From Brevibacterium iodinum ATCC 49514 (lineage in GTDB: Bacteria > Actinomycetota > Actinomycetes > Actinomycetales > Brevibacteriaceae), in the NCBI RefSeq assembly GCF_900169265.1, contig NZ_FXYX01000016.1, positions 1 to 64,000 on the forward strand: a stretch of 64,000 nucleotides of DNA, written 5' to 3'. Numbering within the stretch: position 1 is the stretch's first letter; every line of letters begins with the position of its first letter. The notes beneath the pieces are model-generated. The model saw nothing but the letters and a program-made list of their open reading frames with translations, was not told the DNA's origin and searched no databases. A program made the position numbers and the translations under genes. Below, one piece after another: positions 1 to 8,299 of the stretch.

Positions 1-152
1 CGGCAGAATGTCGTGAGGTCAGGGGTCGAGAAAGTAGGCTTGGCCACGTCGAGGTCTTTCGGATGGATTGTGTGAGAACTTCCATCATCGGAAGACCTCG
101 ACGTCTATCCGCGCAGCGACTCGCCGTGTCCTGGAATCACCGATCTACACTC
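1..152. mobile_element. possible insertion-sequence end or other foreign junction at the left edge
   Basis: This stretch lies immediately downstream of the point where a CoA-transferase reading frame loses similarity to its family, and it encodes nothing I recognise. It contains a long imperfect inverted repeat (46-104). An abrupt loss of coding homology next to a large palindrome is what an IS insertion or a deletion junction looks like, but no transposase is in the window and I cannot name an IS family. The call is inference. Confidence 0.3.
46..104. repeat. imperfect inverted repeat, 22/24-base arms
   Basis: The arm at 46-67 (ACGTCGAGGTCTT...GGATGGA) pairs with 81-104 apart from one mismatch and a two-base bulge, around a 13-base loop. 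It could be a terminator of an off-window element or part of an IS end. Confidence 0.65.
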
Positions 153-548
153 TCAATTACGAAGAGCCGGATTGACGGCGCTGACCGTCTCATAGTCGAG
201 GCCGTACTTCGCCAGTCCCCCGGCCTTGAAGTTCTCCACGAGCACGTCCGCGCGAGCCGCGAGCTGCTGAGCGAAGGCGAGGTCGTCGGAGTCCTTGAAA
301 TCGAGGACGACGGAGTGCTTGTTCCGGTTCGCCGTGAGGAAATACGTCGCATCTTCCCCTCGCCGAGGCGGCGCCCAGTGACGTGTATCGTCCCCGGTCT
401 TCCCCTCCACCTTGATGACCGTGGCACCCAGATCCGCAAGCATCATCGTCGCGTAGGGGCCGGCGAGGACTCGGGAGAAGTCGGCCACGATGGTTCCGGC
501 CAGAGGCCCCGTCCCCTGCCGTCCGAATGCTGCGTCTGCTGCTGACAC
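153..548 (-). pseudogene. truncated CaiB/BaiF family III CoA-transferase (N-terminal fragment)
   Basis: The 131 residues match the N-terminus of class III CoA-transferases, which move CoA between carboxylic acids in carnitine, formyl-CoA or fatty-acid metabolism. Visible family features are the opening segment with DFSRVLAGPYATMMLADLGA, the VIKVE strand, and the NRNKHSVVLDFK and ADVLVENFKAG blocks. Intact members have about 380-410 residues. Here the frame stops just after NPAL, where the family normally continues into an IYCSITGFG-like block carrying the next active-site elements, so about two thirds is missing. The GTG start at 548 has a strong AAGGAGG ribosome site seven bases away, so the 5' end is intact and the 3' part was lost by insertion or deletion near 150. 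A 17-base tandem repeat lies just upstream (571-604). Confidence 0.8.
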
Positions 549-570
549 TTGATGCCTCCTTTGGCACGTT

Positions 571-604
571 CTACTTGCCTGTTCTTCCTACTTGCCTGTT
601 CTTC
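571..604. repeat. perfect 17-base tandem duplication in the promoter region
   Basis: CTACTTGCCTGTTCTTC occurs twice back to back (571-587 and 588-604), 23 bases upstream of the start of the truncated CoA-transferase gene and between two divergent genes. It may be a duplicated regulator site or a replication slip. Confidence 0.9.
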
Positions 605-723
605 GCCTGACTATACGGAATCGACATGGCCGCCCTGGCCTGTGGGGTGAGCGTCCGCGGAAACGAGCCGAGAGCCGGGCGGGCGGCAACGAAATCCGTC
701 GACCGCCCCGGCGAGATTCTGGC

Positions 724-729
724 TACACT
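724..729 (+). promoter_or_regulatory. candidate -10 box of the agmatine deiminase gene
   Basis: TACACT, 37 bases before the ATG, fits the actinobacterial TAnnnT -10 pattern. No convincing -35 is visible. Confidence 0.35.
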
Positions 730-765
730 CGGCTCAGCGACAGTCCACCAGCGAAGGGACGAACG

Positions 766-1800
766 ATGACGTTGCACATGCCGCCGGAGACCGCCGCCCA
801 GGACCGAGTCTGGATGGCGTTCCCATCCTCCGGCTACTCGCTCGGCGACACGGGACCCGAGGCCGAGGCGGCGCGCGCCACGTGGGCCGCCGTTGCCCGC
901 GCCACCAGCGAATTCACCCCTGTCACGGTCGTCGTGACCGGTGCACAGACTGATCATGCCAAGCGCCACCTCGGCGAGGGGACCAACCACGCGATCACGA
1001 TCGTCAACGCCGAACTCGACGATGCGTGGATGCGCGATATCGGGCCGAGCTTCGTCGTCGACGACGGCGGTGCCCTGCATGCGGTGGACTGGGTGTTCAA
1101 CGGGTGGGGCGCCCAGGAGTGGGCGAGCTGGGATCACGATGAGCACATCGGAGAATTCGTCGCGGGCCTCGCCGGGACTCCCGTGGTGTCCTCGGATCTG
1201 CGCAACGAAGGCGGCGGATTCCACGTCGACGGTCGAGGCACGGTGCTCGCAACGCGCAGCGTCCAGCTCGATCCCGGCCGCAATCCGGGACTGACCGAAG
1301 CCGACGTGGAAGCCGAATTCGCGCGCACGATCGGGGCGAAGAAGGTCATCTGGCTCGACCGCGGACTCCACCGGGACAATCAGACTTTCGGCACCCGGGG
1401 ACACGTCGACATCGTCGCCGCGATGCCGAGCCCCGGGGTCGTCCTCGTCCACGATCAACGCAATCCCGAACATCCGGACTACGAATTCAGTCGTGCGCTC
1501 AAGGAGCAGTTCGCGGCCGAGACCGCCGCCGACGGCACGCCCTTCGAAGTGGTGCCGATCCCGGCTCCCGAGGTGCTGCGCGACGAGGAAGGGTGGGTCG
1601 ACTATTCGTATGTCAATCACCTTGTCACCAACGGCGGGGTCATCGCCTGCACCTTCGACGATCCGATGGACGCCGAGGCGGCAGCCGTGCTCGAGCGCGT
1701 CTACCCGGGGCGGAAGGTCGTCGGAGTCGACGCGCGTGAGCTCTTCGCCCGCGGCGGCGGAATCCACTGCATCACCCAGCAGCAGCCGAGTCTCGACTGA
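766..1800 (+). CDS. aguA: agmatine deiminase
   Basis: A 344-residue member of the agmatine deiminase/porphyromonas-type peptidyl-arginine deiminase family, which hydrolyses agmatine to N-carbamoylputrescine and ammonia in the cytoplasm, leading towards putrescine. Family hallmarks are the WMRDIGPSF block, the GGGFH block near the middle, the TRGHVD block with its catalytic His, and the C-terminal GGGIHCITQQ segment in which Cys335 is the expected nucleophile. The ATG at 766 was chosen over upstream in-frame starts because GAAGGGA sits six bases before it and the family begins near this point. Length is slightly short of the usual 360-370. No putrescine carbamoyl-transferase or N-carbamoylputrescine amidase gene is adjacent, so the next step must be encoded elsewhere. 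Confidence 0.88.
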   Translation: MTLHMPPETAAQDRVWMAFPSSGYSLGDTGPEAEAARATWAAVARATSEFTPVTVVVTGAQTDHAKRHLGEGTNHAITIVNAELDDAWMRDIGPSFVVDDGGALHAVDWVFNGWGAQEWASWDHDEHIGEFVAGLAGTPVVSSDLRNEGGGFHVDGRGTVLATRSVQLDPGRNPGLTEADVEAEFARTIGAKKVIWLDRGLHRDNQTFGTRGHVDIVAAMPSPGVVLVHDQRNPEHPDYEFSRALKEQFAAETAADGTPFEVVPIPAPEVLRDEEGWVDYSYVNHLVTNGGVIACTFDDPMDAEAAAVLERVYPGRKVVGVDARELFARGGGIHCITQQQPSLD

Positions 1801-1985
1801 GCCGAGCCGCTGCCGTCGAGAATCTGCGATGACGGCGCGGGTGAATCCATACCCGTAAGAGCCCGACTCGGTATAAGCTGGATCTTGAGGGCACAGTGCC
1901 CGTGCGCTGCCACATCGCTGCTCGGACCTGTGCCGCACAGCAGAGCCGAATACGGTGACGTCGAGTTGCGAAGAGGAGCAAGACC

Positions 1986-2426
1986 ATGAAGAAGAGATTG
2001 ATTCTCCTGGCCGGTCTCGGAGTCGGATTCATTCTGGGATCACGCACCGGGCGTCAGAGCTACGAACGGCTGAAGGCCCAGGCTCAGGATCTGTGGACCG
2101 ACCCGCGCGTCCAGGACACCGTTGAGAAGGCCAACCAGTCCATCCGCGACAAGTCGCCGGCCGTCGCCGATGCCGTTCAGACCGCGGCCGACAAGGTCAA
2201 TGCCGCCGCTGCCACGAACACTCCAGTCTCCGAATTCGACGGTGACGAGGATTCGGCTGGTGCGAAGGCAGACACGACGGCGAAGAGCACCACGGCCGCG
2301 CAGGAAACAGCGAAGTCGAACACCACGGCGAAGCACAAGTCCTCGCCGAAGGCCCAGGACTCGATCACCGATCCCGAGCGTCACCTCGAGGACGAAGGTC
2401 CGGCCGGAGTCACCGACGACCACTGA
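1986..2426 (+). CDS. YtxH-like small membrane-anchored protein
   Basis: This 146-residue protein starts with a short basic segment and one membrane helix (residues about 4-20, LILLAGLGVGFILG), followed by GSRTGRQSYERL, a signature common in actinobacterial YtxH-like proteins. Residues 30-75 look amphipathic and helical, and the rest is an Ala/Thr/Lys-rich, probably disordered tail. The likely location is the cytoplasmic membrane with the tail inside the cell. GAGGAG precedes the ATG by 8 bases. Members of this family are often stress-induced, but no specific function is established and none is claimed here. Confidence 0.75.
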   Translation: MKKRLILLAGLGVGFILGSRTGRQSYERLKAQAQDLWTDPRVQDTVEKANQSIRDKSPAVADAVQTAADKVNAAAATNTPVSEFDGDEDSAGAKADTTAKSTTAAQETAKSNTTAKHKSSPKAQDSITDPERHLEDEGPAGVTDDH

Positions 2427-2495
2427 GAGTCGGCGGACTGGCTGAGTCGCCGCGCACTTCGGTCAGCGCGACCCCGACCTAGTTCGCTACGGCCC

Positions 2496-2545
2496 AGAAA
2501 TAGGCGTATAGCCCAGTTTTGAAACTGGGCTATACGCCTATTTCT
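2496..2545. terminator. perfect 24-bp palindrome between convergent genes, bidirectional terminator
   Basis: The arms at 2496-2519 and 2522-2545 are exact reverse complements separated by only two bases. The element sits between the 3' ends of the YtxH-like gene and cardiolipin synthase, and the arm ends (AAAT/ATTT) give short A/T runs in both directions. A bidirectional terminator is the simplest reading. Confidence 0.75.
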
Positions 2546-2633
2546 GTGCTGTTCGCGGATCCCACCGCCTTCGACGTCCGCGGCTTCCACCCGCTCCCAC
2601 CGGCAGCCACGACGACAGCGTCCCCTCGCGCCC

Positions 2634-4163
2634 TTACAGCAGCGAGCTCGTCAGGCGGGCGACGTTCTCCAGATACTTCTTCAGCAGCGGCCGCGCCTGC
2701 CACTCCTCCGCATTGAGCTCGACCGAATTCGGTGCATAGCGTTCGGCCTCGAGGTCGTACATGCGCTGCGTGAATTCCTTGTTGACGATGAAGAGCGTGA
2801 CCTCGAGGTTCATCGCGAAGGACCGTTCGTCCATATTCGACGAGCCGATGATCGAGACGTCGTCATCGATGATGAGGAACTTCGAATGCAGCACCGTCGG
2901 CGCGTGGTACATGAAGATCCGCACTCCGGCCCGCACCAGGTCGTCGTAGTAGGACTGCTGTGCTTTGTGAGTGAGCGAATGGTCGCTCGTCTCACCGACG
3001 TAGAGGCGCACGTCGACACCCGAGCGCGCTTCGGTCGTCAGCGCATGCAGCAGGGACTCGTCGGGCACGAAATACGGCGAGCACACGACGATGCTCCGGT
3101 TCGCGTTGTAGATGAGGTGGTTGAACAGCCGCAGATTGTTCTCGTCTTCGAAGCCCGGACCCGAGGGCACGACCTGGGCTTGGATCCCGCCGGATTCGGG
3201 GGCGTCGAGTTCGAACCTGTCGGGTTCGTCGAGGATTTCGTCGGTCTCCGAATACCAGTCGGTGATGAACACCGCATCGAGCTCTTCGACGACCGGTCCA
3301 CGACATTCGAGCGAGAGGTCCTTCCACTGGAAGCCCTTCCGCCGGTTGCGTGCTTTGTTGTAGGAGCGATCGATGATGTTCTGGGAACCGGTGAACGCGA
3401 CGTCGCCGTCGACGATGAGGATCTTACGGTGATTGCGCAGGTCAGGCCGCTGGTACTCGCCCCTCCACGGCCGGATCGGCAGCGCCCTGCGCCAGCTCAC
3501 CCCCGAGGAGTCGAGCCGCTTGACGAGTTCCGAATACCCGGGATAGCCGAGCGATCCGACGTGGTCGATGAGGATGCGCACACTCACACCGCGCCGGTGC
3601 GCAGCCAGCAGCGATTCGAGCAGCCGCCTCGTCGTGTCATCGATGGCGACGATGTAGAACTCGAAGTGCACGAACCGCTGTGCCCGGTCGACGGCCACGG
3701 CCATCGCATCCATGCAAGCATGGTTATCGACGTGGAGATCGAAGGAGTTGCCATGGGTCATCGGCAGGGCGCCGAGGTCGAAGTTGAGCTTCGCGGCGGT
3801 GCTCAGCGGTTCGGGCATATGGTCGTAGCGCCCGACGATCGCCTGCTGGCGGATCTGATCGCGGAAGAGGTCGTTCATCTTCGCCTGTTTGTCTCGCCGC
3901 CGCTTCGGCAGCTTCGATGACCCCAGCAGCAGGAACGCCGCAATGCCCACATACGGGATGAGGAAGATCGCGAGCAGCCACCCGAGTGCGACCGACGGCT
4001 TGCGGTTGTGCGGGATCCAGCCGAGCGCGATGATGCGGATGATCATGTCGACCAACAGCAGGATGATGATCAGCCAGTTCGGCCAAGCCTGGTTGATGTT
4101 GAAGAACGGATAGATCCCGAAACTGCTCATATAGTGCCCGTTCAGCCCCGCCCTGTTCGTCAC
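2634..4163 (-). CDS. cls: cardiolipin synthase, phospholipase D superfamily
   Basis: A 509-residue membrane enzyme with two N-terminal transmembrane helices (about residues 30-50 and 60-82) and two HKD catalytic motifs, NHRKILIVDG...GSQN at about 245 and LHSKFLIIDDD...GSSN at about 427. That is the bacterial Cls layout, in which phosphatidylglycerol molecules condense to cardiolipin on the cytoplasmic face of the membrane. The longest frame starts with GTG at 4163; the ATG at 4130 gives 498 residues and is equally plausible, since neither has a strong ribosome site. The gene stands alone between a convergent neighbour and a divergent NUDIX gene. Many actinobacteria use a CDP-alcohol-type Cls, so this may be one of two synthases. 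Confidence 0.9.
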   Translation of the reverse strand: MTNRAGLNGHYMSSFGIYPFFNINQAWPNWLIIILLLVDMIIRIIALGWIPHNRKPSVALGWLLAIFLIPYVGIAAFLLLGSSKLPKRRRDKQAKMNDLFRDQIRQQAIVGRYDHMPEPLSTAAKLNFDLGALPMTHGNSFDLHVDNHACMDAMAVAVDRAQRFVHFEFYIVAIDDTTRRLLESLLAAHRRGVSVRILIDHVGSLGYPGYSELVKRLDSSGVSWRRALPIRPWRGEYQRPDLRNHRKILIVDGDVAFTGSQNIIDRSYNKARNRRKGFQWKDLSLECRGPVVEELDAVFITDWYSETDEILDEPDRFELDAPESGGIQAQVVPSGPGFEDENNLRLFNHLIYNANRSIVVCSPYFVPDESLLHALTTEARSGVDVRLYVGETSDHSLTHKAQQSYYDDLVRAGVRIFMYHAPTVLHSKFLIIDDDVSIIGSSNMDERSFAMNLEVTLFIVNKEFTQRMYDLEAERYAPNSVELNAEEWQARPLLKKYLENVARLTSSLL

Positions 4164-4318
4164 CGGTTGGGTTAGCGGTCTCAGATGGAGGATGTCAGAT
4201 TGTCACCCATCGTATCCTGCCCGCCCCGCGCGCACCCGCCCCACCCCCCGTCGGCCCTCTGCCCGAGCCCGGGCATACTGGAAGCAGACATCAATTGCTG
4301 AGAGCGAAGGTGCTGAAC

Positions 4319-5020
4319 GTGATTCGAGACATCAACCCCGAAGGCTCCGACCGTTCGGATACCGCCGACAGCGCGAGCCGCGGTCCCGATATCGCCGACG
4401 CCGAGGCGGTCCCGATCAGGCCCGCCGTCAGCGTGCTCATGCTCCGTGACGGGGACGAGGGTATCGAGGTGTTCGTCCAGCACCGGGTGTCGACTATGGA
4501 TTTCGCGGCCGGCGTCGTCGTCTTCCCCGGCGGTCGCGTCGACCCTGTCGATGCGACGACCGCACCGACCATCGCCGTTCCCGATCCGCAGGTGCACACC
4601 TCCGCTTGGTCCGATTCGACCATCGCCGAGGATGCCGAGGGTTGGCGCGTCCTGCTCGCCACCGCTGTGCGCGAAGTCGAGGAGGAGACGGGCGCGGTCC
4701 TCGACCCGGCCGGACTCAAGCCGTGGGCGAACTGGGTGACGCCGTTGGGTCGGCCCAAACGCTTCGATACGTACTTCTATACGATCGCGGCTCCCGAACT
4801 CGCCGCCGCCCAGCACCAGACGACGGAGGCGCACACGAGCGAGTGGCGCTCGGTGACCGGGATCCTCGCAGAGGAGGGAGCCGGACGGCTGAAGCTCATG
4901 CGCCCGACGTTCGTGCTGCTGCGTGAGCTCTCCGAATTCTCCACCGTCGCCGAGGCGATCACCGCAGACCGGATCATCGACCCCGTCCGCCCGGAGTTCC
5001 CCTCCAACCGCGGTTCTTAG
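4319..5020 (+). CDS. NUDIX hydrolase (CoA-pyrophosphatase/NUDT19-like)
   Basis: A 233-residue NUDIX protein. The core REVEEETG of the NUDIX box is present, preceded by FPGGRVDP, a pairing seen in the NUDT7/8/19-like and actinobacterial NUDIX group whose members cleave CoA-type or other nucleotide diphosphates. The first 35 residues are polar and probably disordered. The GTG at 4319 is preferred because GAAGG lies about 9 bases upstream; the frame also opens earlier with TTG at 4295. Divergent from cls and convergent with the enoyl-CoA hydratase. The substrate cannot be read from sequence. Confidence 0.82.
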   Translation: MIRDINPEGSDRSDTADSASRGPDIADAEAVPIRPAVSVLMLRDGDEGIEVFVQHRVSTMDFAAGVVVFPGGRVDPVDATTAPTIAVPDPQVHTSAWSDSTIAEDAEGWRVLLATAVREVEEETGAVLDPAGLKPWANWVTPLGRPKRFDTYFYTIAAPELAAAQHQTTEAHTSEWRSVTGILAEEGAGRLKLMRPTFVLLRELSEFSTVAEAITADRIIDPVRPEFPSNRGS

Positions 5021-5103
5021 GTCTCCTCATTCGACTGCGTCCTACTTCCCGCGCCTGAGTCCAGCATCCCGCTGTTCGCAGCAGGACCCCGGCGATCTCG
5101 ACC

Positions 5104-5988
5104 TCAGCCTTTGGCACGTGCCTTCATCGCGGCCAGGCGAGTGGCGACGACCTGCTTCTGCTCGTCGGTGCCCAACAGCGCGGCGAGCGCTTCCTGTTCG
5201 GCGTCGAGACCGATGCTGAAATCGGAGTCATAGGACAGGTCGACGAGCCGCTTCGCCCACACCAGCGCCGACCGAGACTGGCCCGCGATCTGCCCGGCCA
5301 GTTCGAGAGCACGAGCCAGAGGGTCCTCGACGACCTCTTCGACGAGGCCGATGCGCAGAGCTTCTTCGGCACCGATCGTATCGGCGGTGACGATGAGCTT
5401 CTTCGCCTGAGCCGGTCCCACGAGTCGTGGCAGCAGCTGGGTGCCGCACATATCGGGGATGATCCCCCAATTGAGTTCCATGAGTGAGAGCTTCGCATCG
5501 GGTCCGGCCACACGCATGTCCGCGCCGAGTGCGATCTGCAGCCCCCCGCCGAGCGCCGCCCCACGCACCGCTGCGATGACCGGAACTTCGACGAGCGACC
5601 ACACATGCACGGCTTTCTGCGCCAGTGCCCGGGCCGAACCGAGTCGCTCACCGATATCGACGGCGGTGGCCACGGAGTCCCCCGCTTCCGTTTCACCAGC
5701 ACCGGCGTCCCGCTCGGCCGCTTCCTCAGCGGATGAGCGGGTCGCTGCTCCGGCCTCGGCGATCCGGGCCATCTCGGTGAAGTCGAGCCCGGCGCTGAAG
5801 GCACGACCGCGACCGGACAGGACCACGGCCTTGACTTCGCTCGAATCCTTCAGTGCCAGCCCCGCCTGAACGAGGTCTTCGAATACCTCGCGGGTGAGCG
5901 AATTGAGCTTGTCGGCACGGTCGATCTCGACGTGGGCGACGCCGTCGGTGATCGCGTAGACGACGGTCGAGTTGGTGGTCTCGGACAT
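5104..5988 (-). CDS. enoyl-CoA hydratase/isomerase (crotonase) family protein
   Basis: A 294-residue crotonase-fold protein that probably hydrates or isomerises enoyl-CoA esters. The first oxyanion-hole segment GRGRAFSAGLDFTEM and the second, AAVRGAALGGGLQIALGADMR, are clear. The position normally holding the second catalytic Glu reads ELNWGIIPD, as in many crotonase relatives whose exact reaction is unknown. An unusual Ala/Glu-rich insertion lies at about residues 78-108. The ATG at 5988 has AAAGG seven bases upstream. It is followed in the same direction, upstream, by an MFS transporter gene 107 bases away, which may or may not be cotranscribed. Confidence 0.85.
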   Translation of the reverse strand: MSETTNSTVVYAITDGVAHVEIDRADKLNSLTREVFEDLVQAGLALKDSSEVKAVVLSGRGRAFSAGLDFTEMARIAEAGAATRSSAEEAAERDAGAGETEAGDSVATAVDIGERLGSARALAQKAVHVWSLVEVPVIAAVRGAALGGGLQIALGADMRVAGPDAKLSLMELNWGIIPDMCGTQLLPRLVGPAQAKKLIVTADTIGAEEALRIGLVEEVVEDPLARALELAGQIAGQSRSALVWAKRLVDLSYDSDFSIGLDAEQEALAALLGTDEQKQVVATRLAAMKARAKG

Positions 5989-6095
5989 GAACTGGCCTTT
6001 CGACGACGATACCGGCGCGGAAGTCACCGGCGGATGAGGAGCACGACGCAGCCGCAGGCGACAGGCCGCCGACGCCGGCGACACTGAACGAGCGA

Positions 6096-7487
6096 TCAGC
6101 TGCGTTTCCTGAAGCCTAGCGGAGCACCGGTCAAGGTCAAGACGAAGACCACGATGAGGGAGCTCGCGCACATGGCGACGACTCCCGGCCAAGCGAAGTC
6201 GGCGAAGAGGACCGCCGAGAGCCAGGCGCCGAGGCTCGTACCCAGGTAGTAGACGGTGAGGTAGATGGCTGCGGAACGGGTCGAGTCGACTCCCGGCCGG
6301 GCGGCACTCGCCGCCGCGGAAGCACCCGTATGTCCGAGGAAGAATCCGGCGGTGAGCAGCGACATGCCGATGATGATCACCACGAGCGCATCGACCAGAG
6401 TCAGCCCCGCACCGGCGAGCGCGATGACCATCCCCGCCAGGGTGATCCGAGTGCGTGCGTACTTCGTGGCCAAGCGGCCGTAATACGTGGTGACGACGGT
6501 GCCGACGAGGTAGATGAGGAAGAACAGGGCGACCGCGCCCTCGCTCAGGTGCCACGGATCCTGCTGCAGGCGGGTGCCGAGCATCGTGAACGATCCGCCG
6601 AAGACGATCATGCACAGGAACCCGGTGAGGTAGATCCGCCACAGACCTCCGCGCAGCGGAATCGCTCGCCGAGGCGGCTGCGCGCTCCCAGCCCCACCGA
6701 CGTCGGCGGCGTCGCCGGCAGAGTCGGCATCGTCGTCGACGGACCCATCGGTGGCGGCCGCGACGTCATCACCGTCGGCGAGAGCATTGCTGGCACTGCC
6801 GTCACCTGCGGCGACAGCGTCAGGGTCGGCCGTCTCGGTGAGGGAGGGATCCGTATCGGACGGAGCGGAATCGTCCGAATCGAGGACGGCCCGGCTGCGG
6901 GCGGTGGAGAAGAGATCGTGGCGCAGCAGCCAGACGACGATGAGCCCGAAGATCAGTGACACGACCGCGGTGAACGCAAGCCCGCCGTGCCAGCCGAGGA
7001 ATTCCGACGCCAGCCCGGTGAGCAGCCTCGAGCAGAGCCCGCCGATCGTGTTTCCGGCGATGTAGACCCCGATCGCTCCGGGCAGCGCGGCCGGCGGCAG
7101 ACGCAAAGAGAGATAGGCCATGGCCGTGGCCGGCACCGAGGCGATCGCCAGGCCCTGGAGGAACCGGACGACGATGAGCAGCTCCGGGGTCGGAGTGAAA
7201 GGAAGGACGAGCGCGAGGATCGCTGCGACGATCACCCCCGCGCCGATCTGGCGGGCGTGGCCGATGCGCGGGGCGAGCATCGAGAACGGAATGAGGAAAC
7301 AGGCCATGGCCACGTTCGTCGCGGACACGGTCAGGCTCGCCGTCGGACCGTCGATTCCGTAGGCGTCCCGGATCGCCGGCAGCAGGCCCTGGGTCTCGTA
7401 GAGGACGAGAAAGACGGAGACTCCCGCGAGGAAGACCGCGGCTACGGTACGCCGAGTGCTCGTCGGACTCGGCTCACCTGTGCTCAT
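6096..7487 (-). CDS. MFS transporter with a long acidic central loop
   Basis: A 463-residue major facilitator with about 12 predicted membrane helices in two halves (roughly residues 12-195 and 285-455). The style (ETQGLLPAIRDAYG start, short loops) resembles YnfM/AraJ-like drug or sugar efflux permeases, but the substrate cannot be assigned. The central cytoplasmic loop at about residues 200-280 is unusually long and made almost only of Asp, Ala, Ser and Gly, which is probably disordered and species specific. The ATG at 7487 begins a polar N-terminus before helix 1. Divergent from the TM2-domain gene. Confidence 0.85.
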   Translation of the reverse strand: MSTGEPSPTSTRRTVAAVFLAGVSVFLVLYETQGLLPAIRDAYGIDGPTASLTVSATNVAMACFLIPFSMLAPRIGHARQIGAGVIVAAILALVLPFTPTPELLIVVRFLQGLAIASVPATAMAYLSLRLPPAALPGAIGVYIAGNTIGGLCSRLLTGLASEFLGWHGGLAFTAVVSLIFGLIVVWLLRHDLFSTARSRAVLDSDDSAPSDTDPSLTETADPDAVAAGDGSASNALADGDDVAAATDGSVDDDADSAGDAADVGGAGSAQPPRRAIPLRGGLWRIYLTGFLCMIVFGGSFTMLGTRLQQDPWHLSEGAVALFFLIYLVGTVVTTYYGRLATKYARTRITLAGMVIALAGAGLTLVDALVVIIIGMSLLTAGFFLGHTGASAAASAARPGVDSTRSAAIYLTVYYLGTSLGAWLSAVLFADFAWPGVVAMCASSLIVVFVLTLTGAPLGFRKRS

Positions 7488-7601
7488 GAGCCCTACGCTA
7501 TGCCTGACGACATTCGCGGCTCAAACGATTCCGGGACTCGGACCGTGTGAGTCCGGACACCGCGAGCGGCGGTGGGCGCGGGGATGCGGAGGATAACCCC
7601 A

Positions 7602-7619
7602 TCGCCGAGGCGGCCCACC
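7602..7619 (+). repeat. 18-base dispersed element TCGCCGAGGCGGCCCACC, copy 1
   Basis: An exact 18-base match to elements at 27590-27607 and 39496-39513, with a one-mismatch copy at 27633-27650; all are outside genes. Here GGCGG and the following CCGCC can form a small hairpin. The copy lies in the divergent gap between the MFS and TM2 genes. Confidence 0.8.
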
Positions 7620-7658
7620 GCCTTCTAGGCTGAAGACCAGAAGTTCGACGAGCAGTGA

Positions 7659-8153
7659 ATGGACGTGCCAGCGATGACGGCGACCAGCGAGATTCCCGCA
7701 CTCAGCGCAGACCCCGCGAACCGCCGGGCCGCGCCCTCTGCCTCGCCCATTGCTCTACAGAACCCAGCAGCGCCCTCCCCCGGTGTCACCACCTCGTCCC
7801 TGGAATCCCTGGCCCCGCCCGAAAGCCAGCACACGGACGTTCTCGGCAACCGCTCCTTCGTCATCACCTGGCTGCTGTCGATGCTCTTCGGGGCCCTCGG
7901 TCTTGATCGTTTCTACACCGGCCGATACCTCACGAGCGCGCTCAAGCTGCTCAGCCTCGGCGGGTTGGGGATCTGGTGGCTCATCGATCTCGGCATCGTT
8001 CTCGCCGGCGGTCTGCGCTATCGGCGGGAGCCGCTTCGCGGTTACGCGCAGGACAAGGAGATCGCATGGATCGCCACCGGGTTCACCCTCATCGTCGCCT
8101 ATTCGATGCAGGTCGACGAGCTCGTCACCACACTGCTCGGCGGTCTCTTCTGA
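7659..8153 (+). CDS. TM2 domain-containing membrane protein
   Basis: A 164-residue protein with a disordered Ala/Pro-rich N-terminus (1-65) followed by a TM2 domain: helix at about 69-83, the diagnostic FGALGLDRFYTGR turn, then the GGLGIWWLIDL helix at about 101-118. A final helix follows near 135-150. TM2 domains occur in many bacterial membrane proteins without a defined role. The start at 7659 is uncertain; an ATG at 7674 would shorten it by five residues, and neither has a clear ribosome site. A TAGGCT box at 7625 may be its -10. Confidence 0.75.
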   Translation: MDVPAMTATSEIPALSADPANRRAAPSASPIALQNPAAPSPGVTTSSLESLAPPESQHTDVLGNRSFVITWLLSMLFGALGLDRFYTGRYLTSALKLLSLGGLGIWWLIDLGIVLAGGLRYRREPLRGYAQDKEIAWIATGFTLIVAYSMQVDELVTTLLGGLF

Positions 8154-8207
8154 GACGGTTCCGCCTCGTGTTCTGATGCATCTCGGCAGCCTCTTCTGAG
8201 ACGGTTC
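8137..8207 (+). repeat. 25-base direct repeat spanning the stop codon of the TM2 gene
   Basis: The gene's last codons and stop (CTCTTCTGAGACGGTTC at 8145-8161) recur exactly at 8191-8207, and the flanking bases match with two differences. The period is 46 bases. It looks like a local duplication of the gene's 3' end. Confidence 0.75.
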
Positions 8208-8231
8208 GCCGACAGTCCACGACTGTCTCAG
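8196..8231 (+). terminator. hairpin after the TM2 gene
   Basis: CTGAGAC (8196-8202) pairs with GTCTCAG (8225-8231), with an alternative inner stem GACAGT/ACTGTC (8211-8227). It is a modest stem, located 43 bases after the stop codon. Confidence 0.45.
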
Positions 8232-8264
8232 GTCTGCCTTTCCTGAAAACTGCACGATCTCGGT

Positions 8265-8270
8265 CTAGGC
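8265..8270 (+). promoter_or_regulatory. candidate -10 box of the glutamate-synthase-like gene
   Basis: TAGGCT, 30 bases before the ATG at 8300. An AAGGAGG ribosome site follows at about 8290-8296. Confidence 0.4.
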
Positions 8271-8299
8271 TCGAGAACAGGACAGTTCAAGGAGGCACA

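Noticed and set aside
571-1938. Long minus-strand open frame opposite the agmatine deiminase gene
   Set aside because: It is the antisense of a well-supported gene in GC-rich DNA; its translation has no family features.
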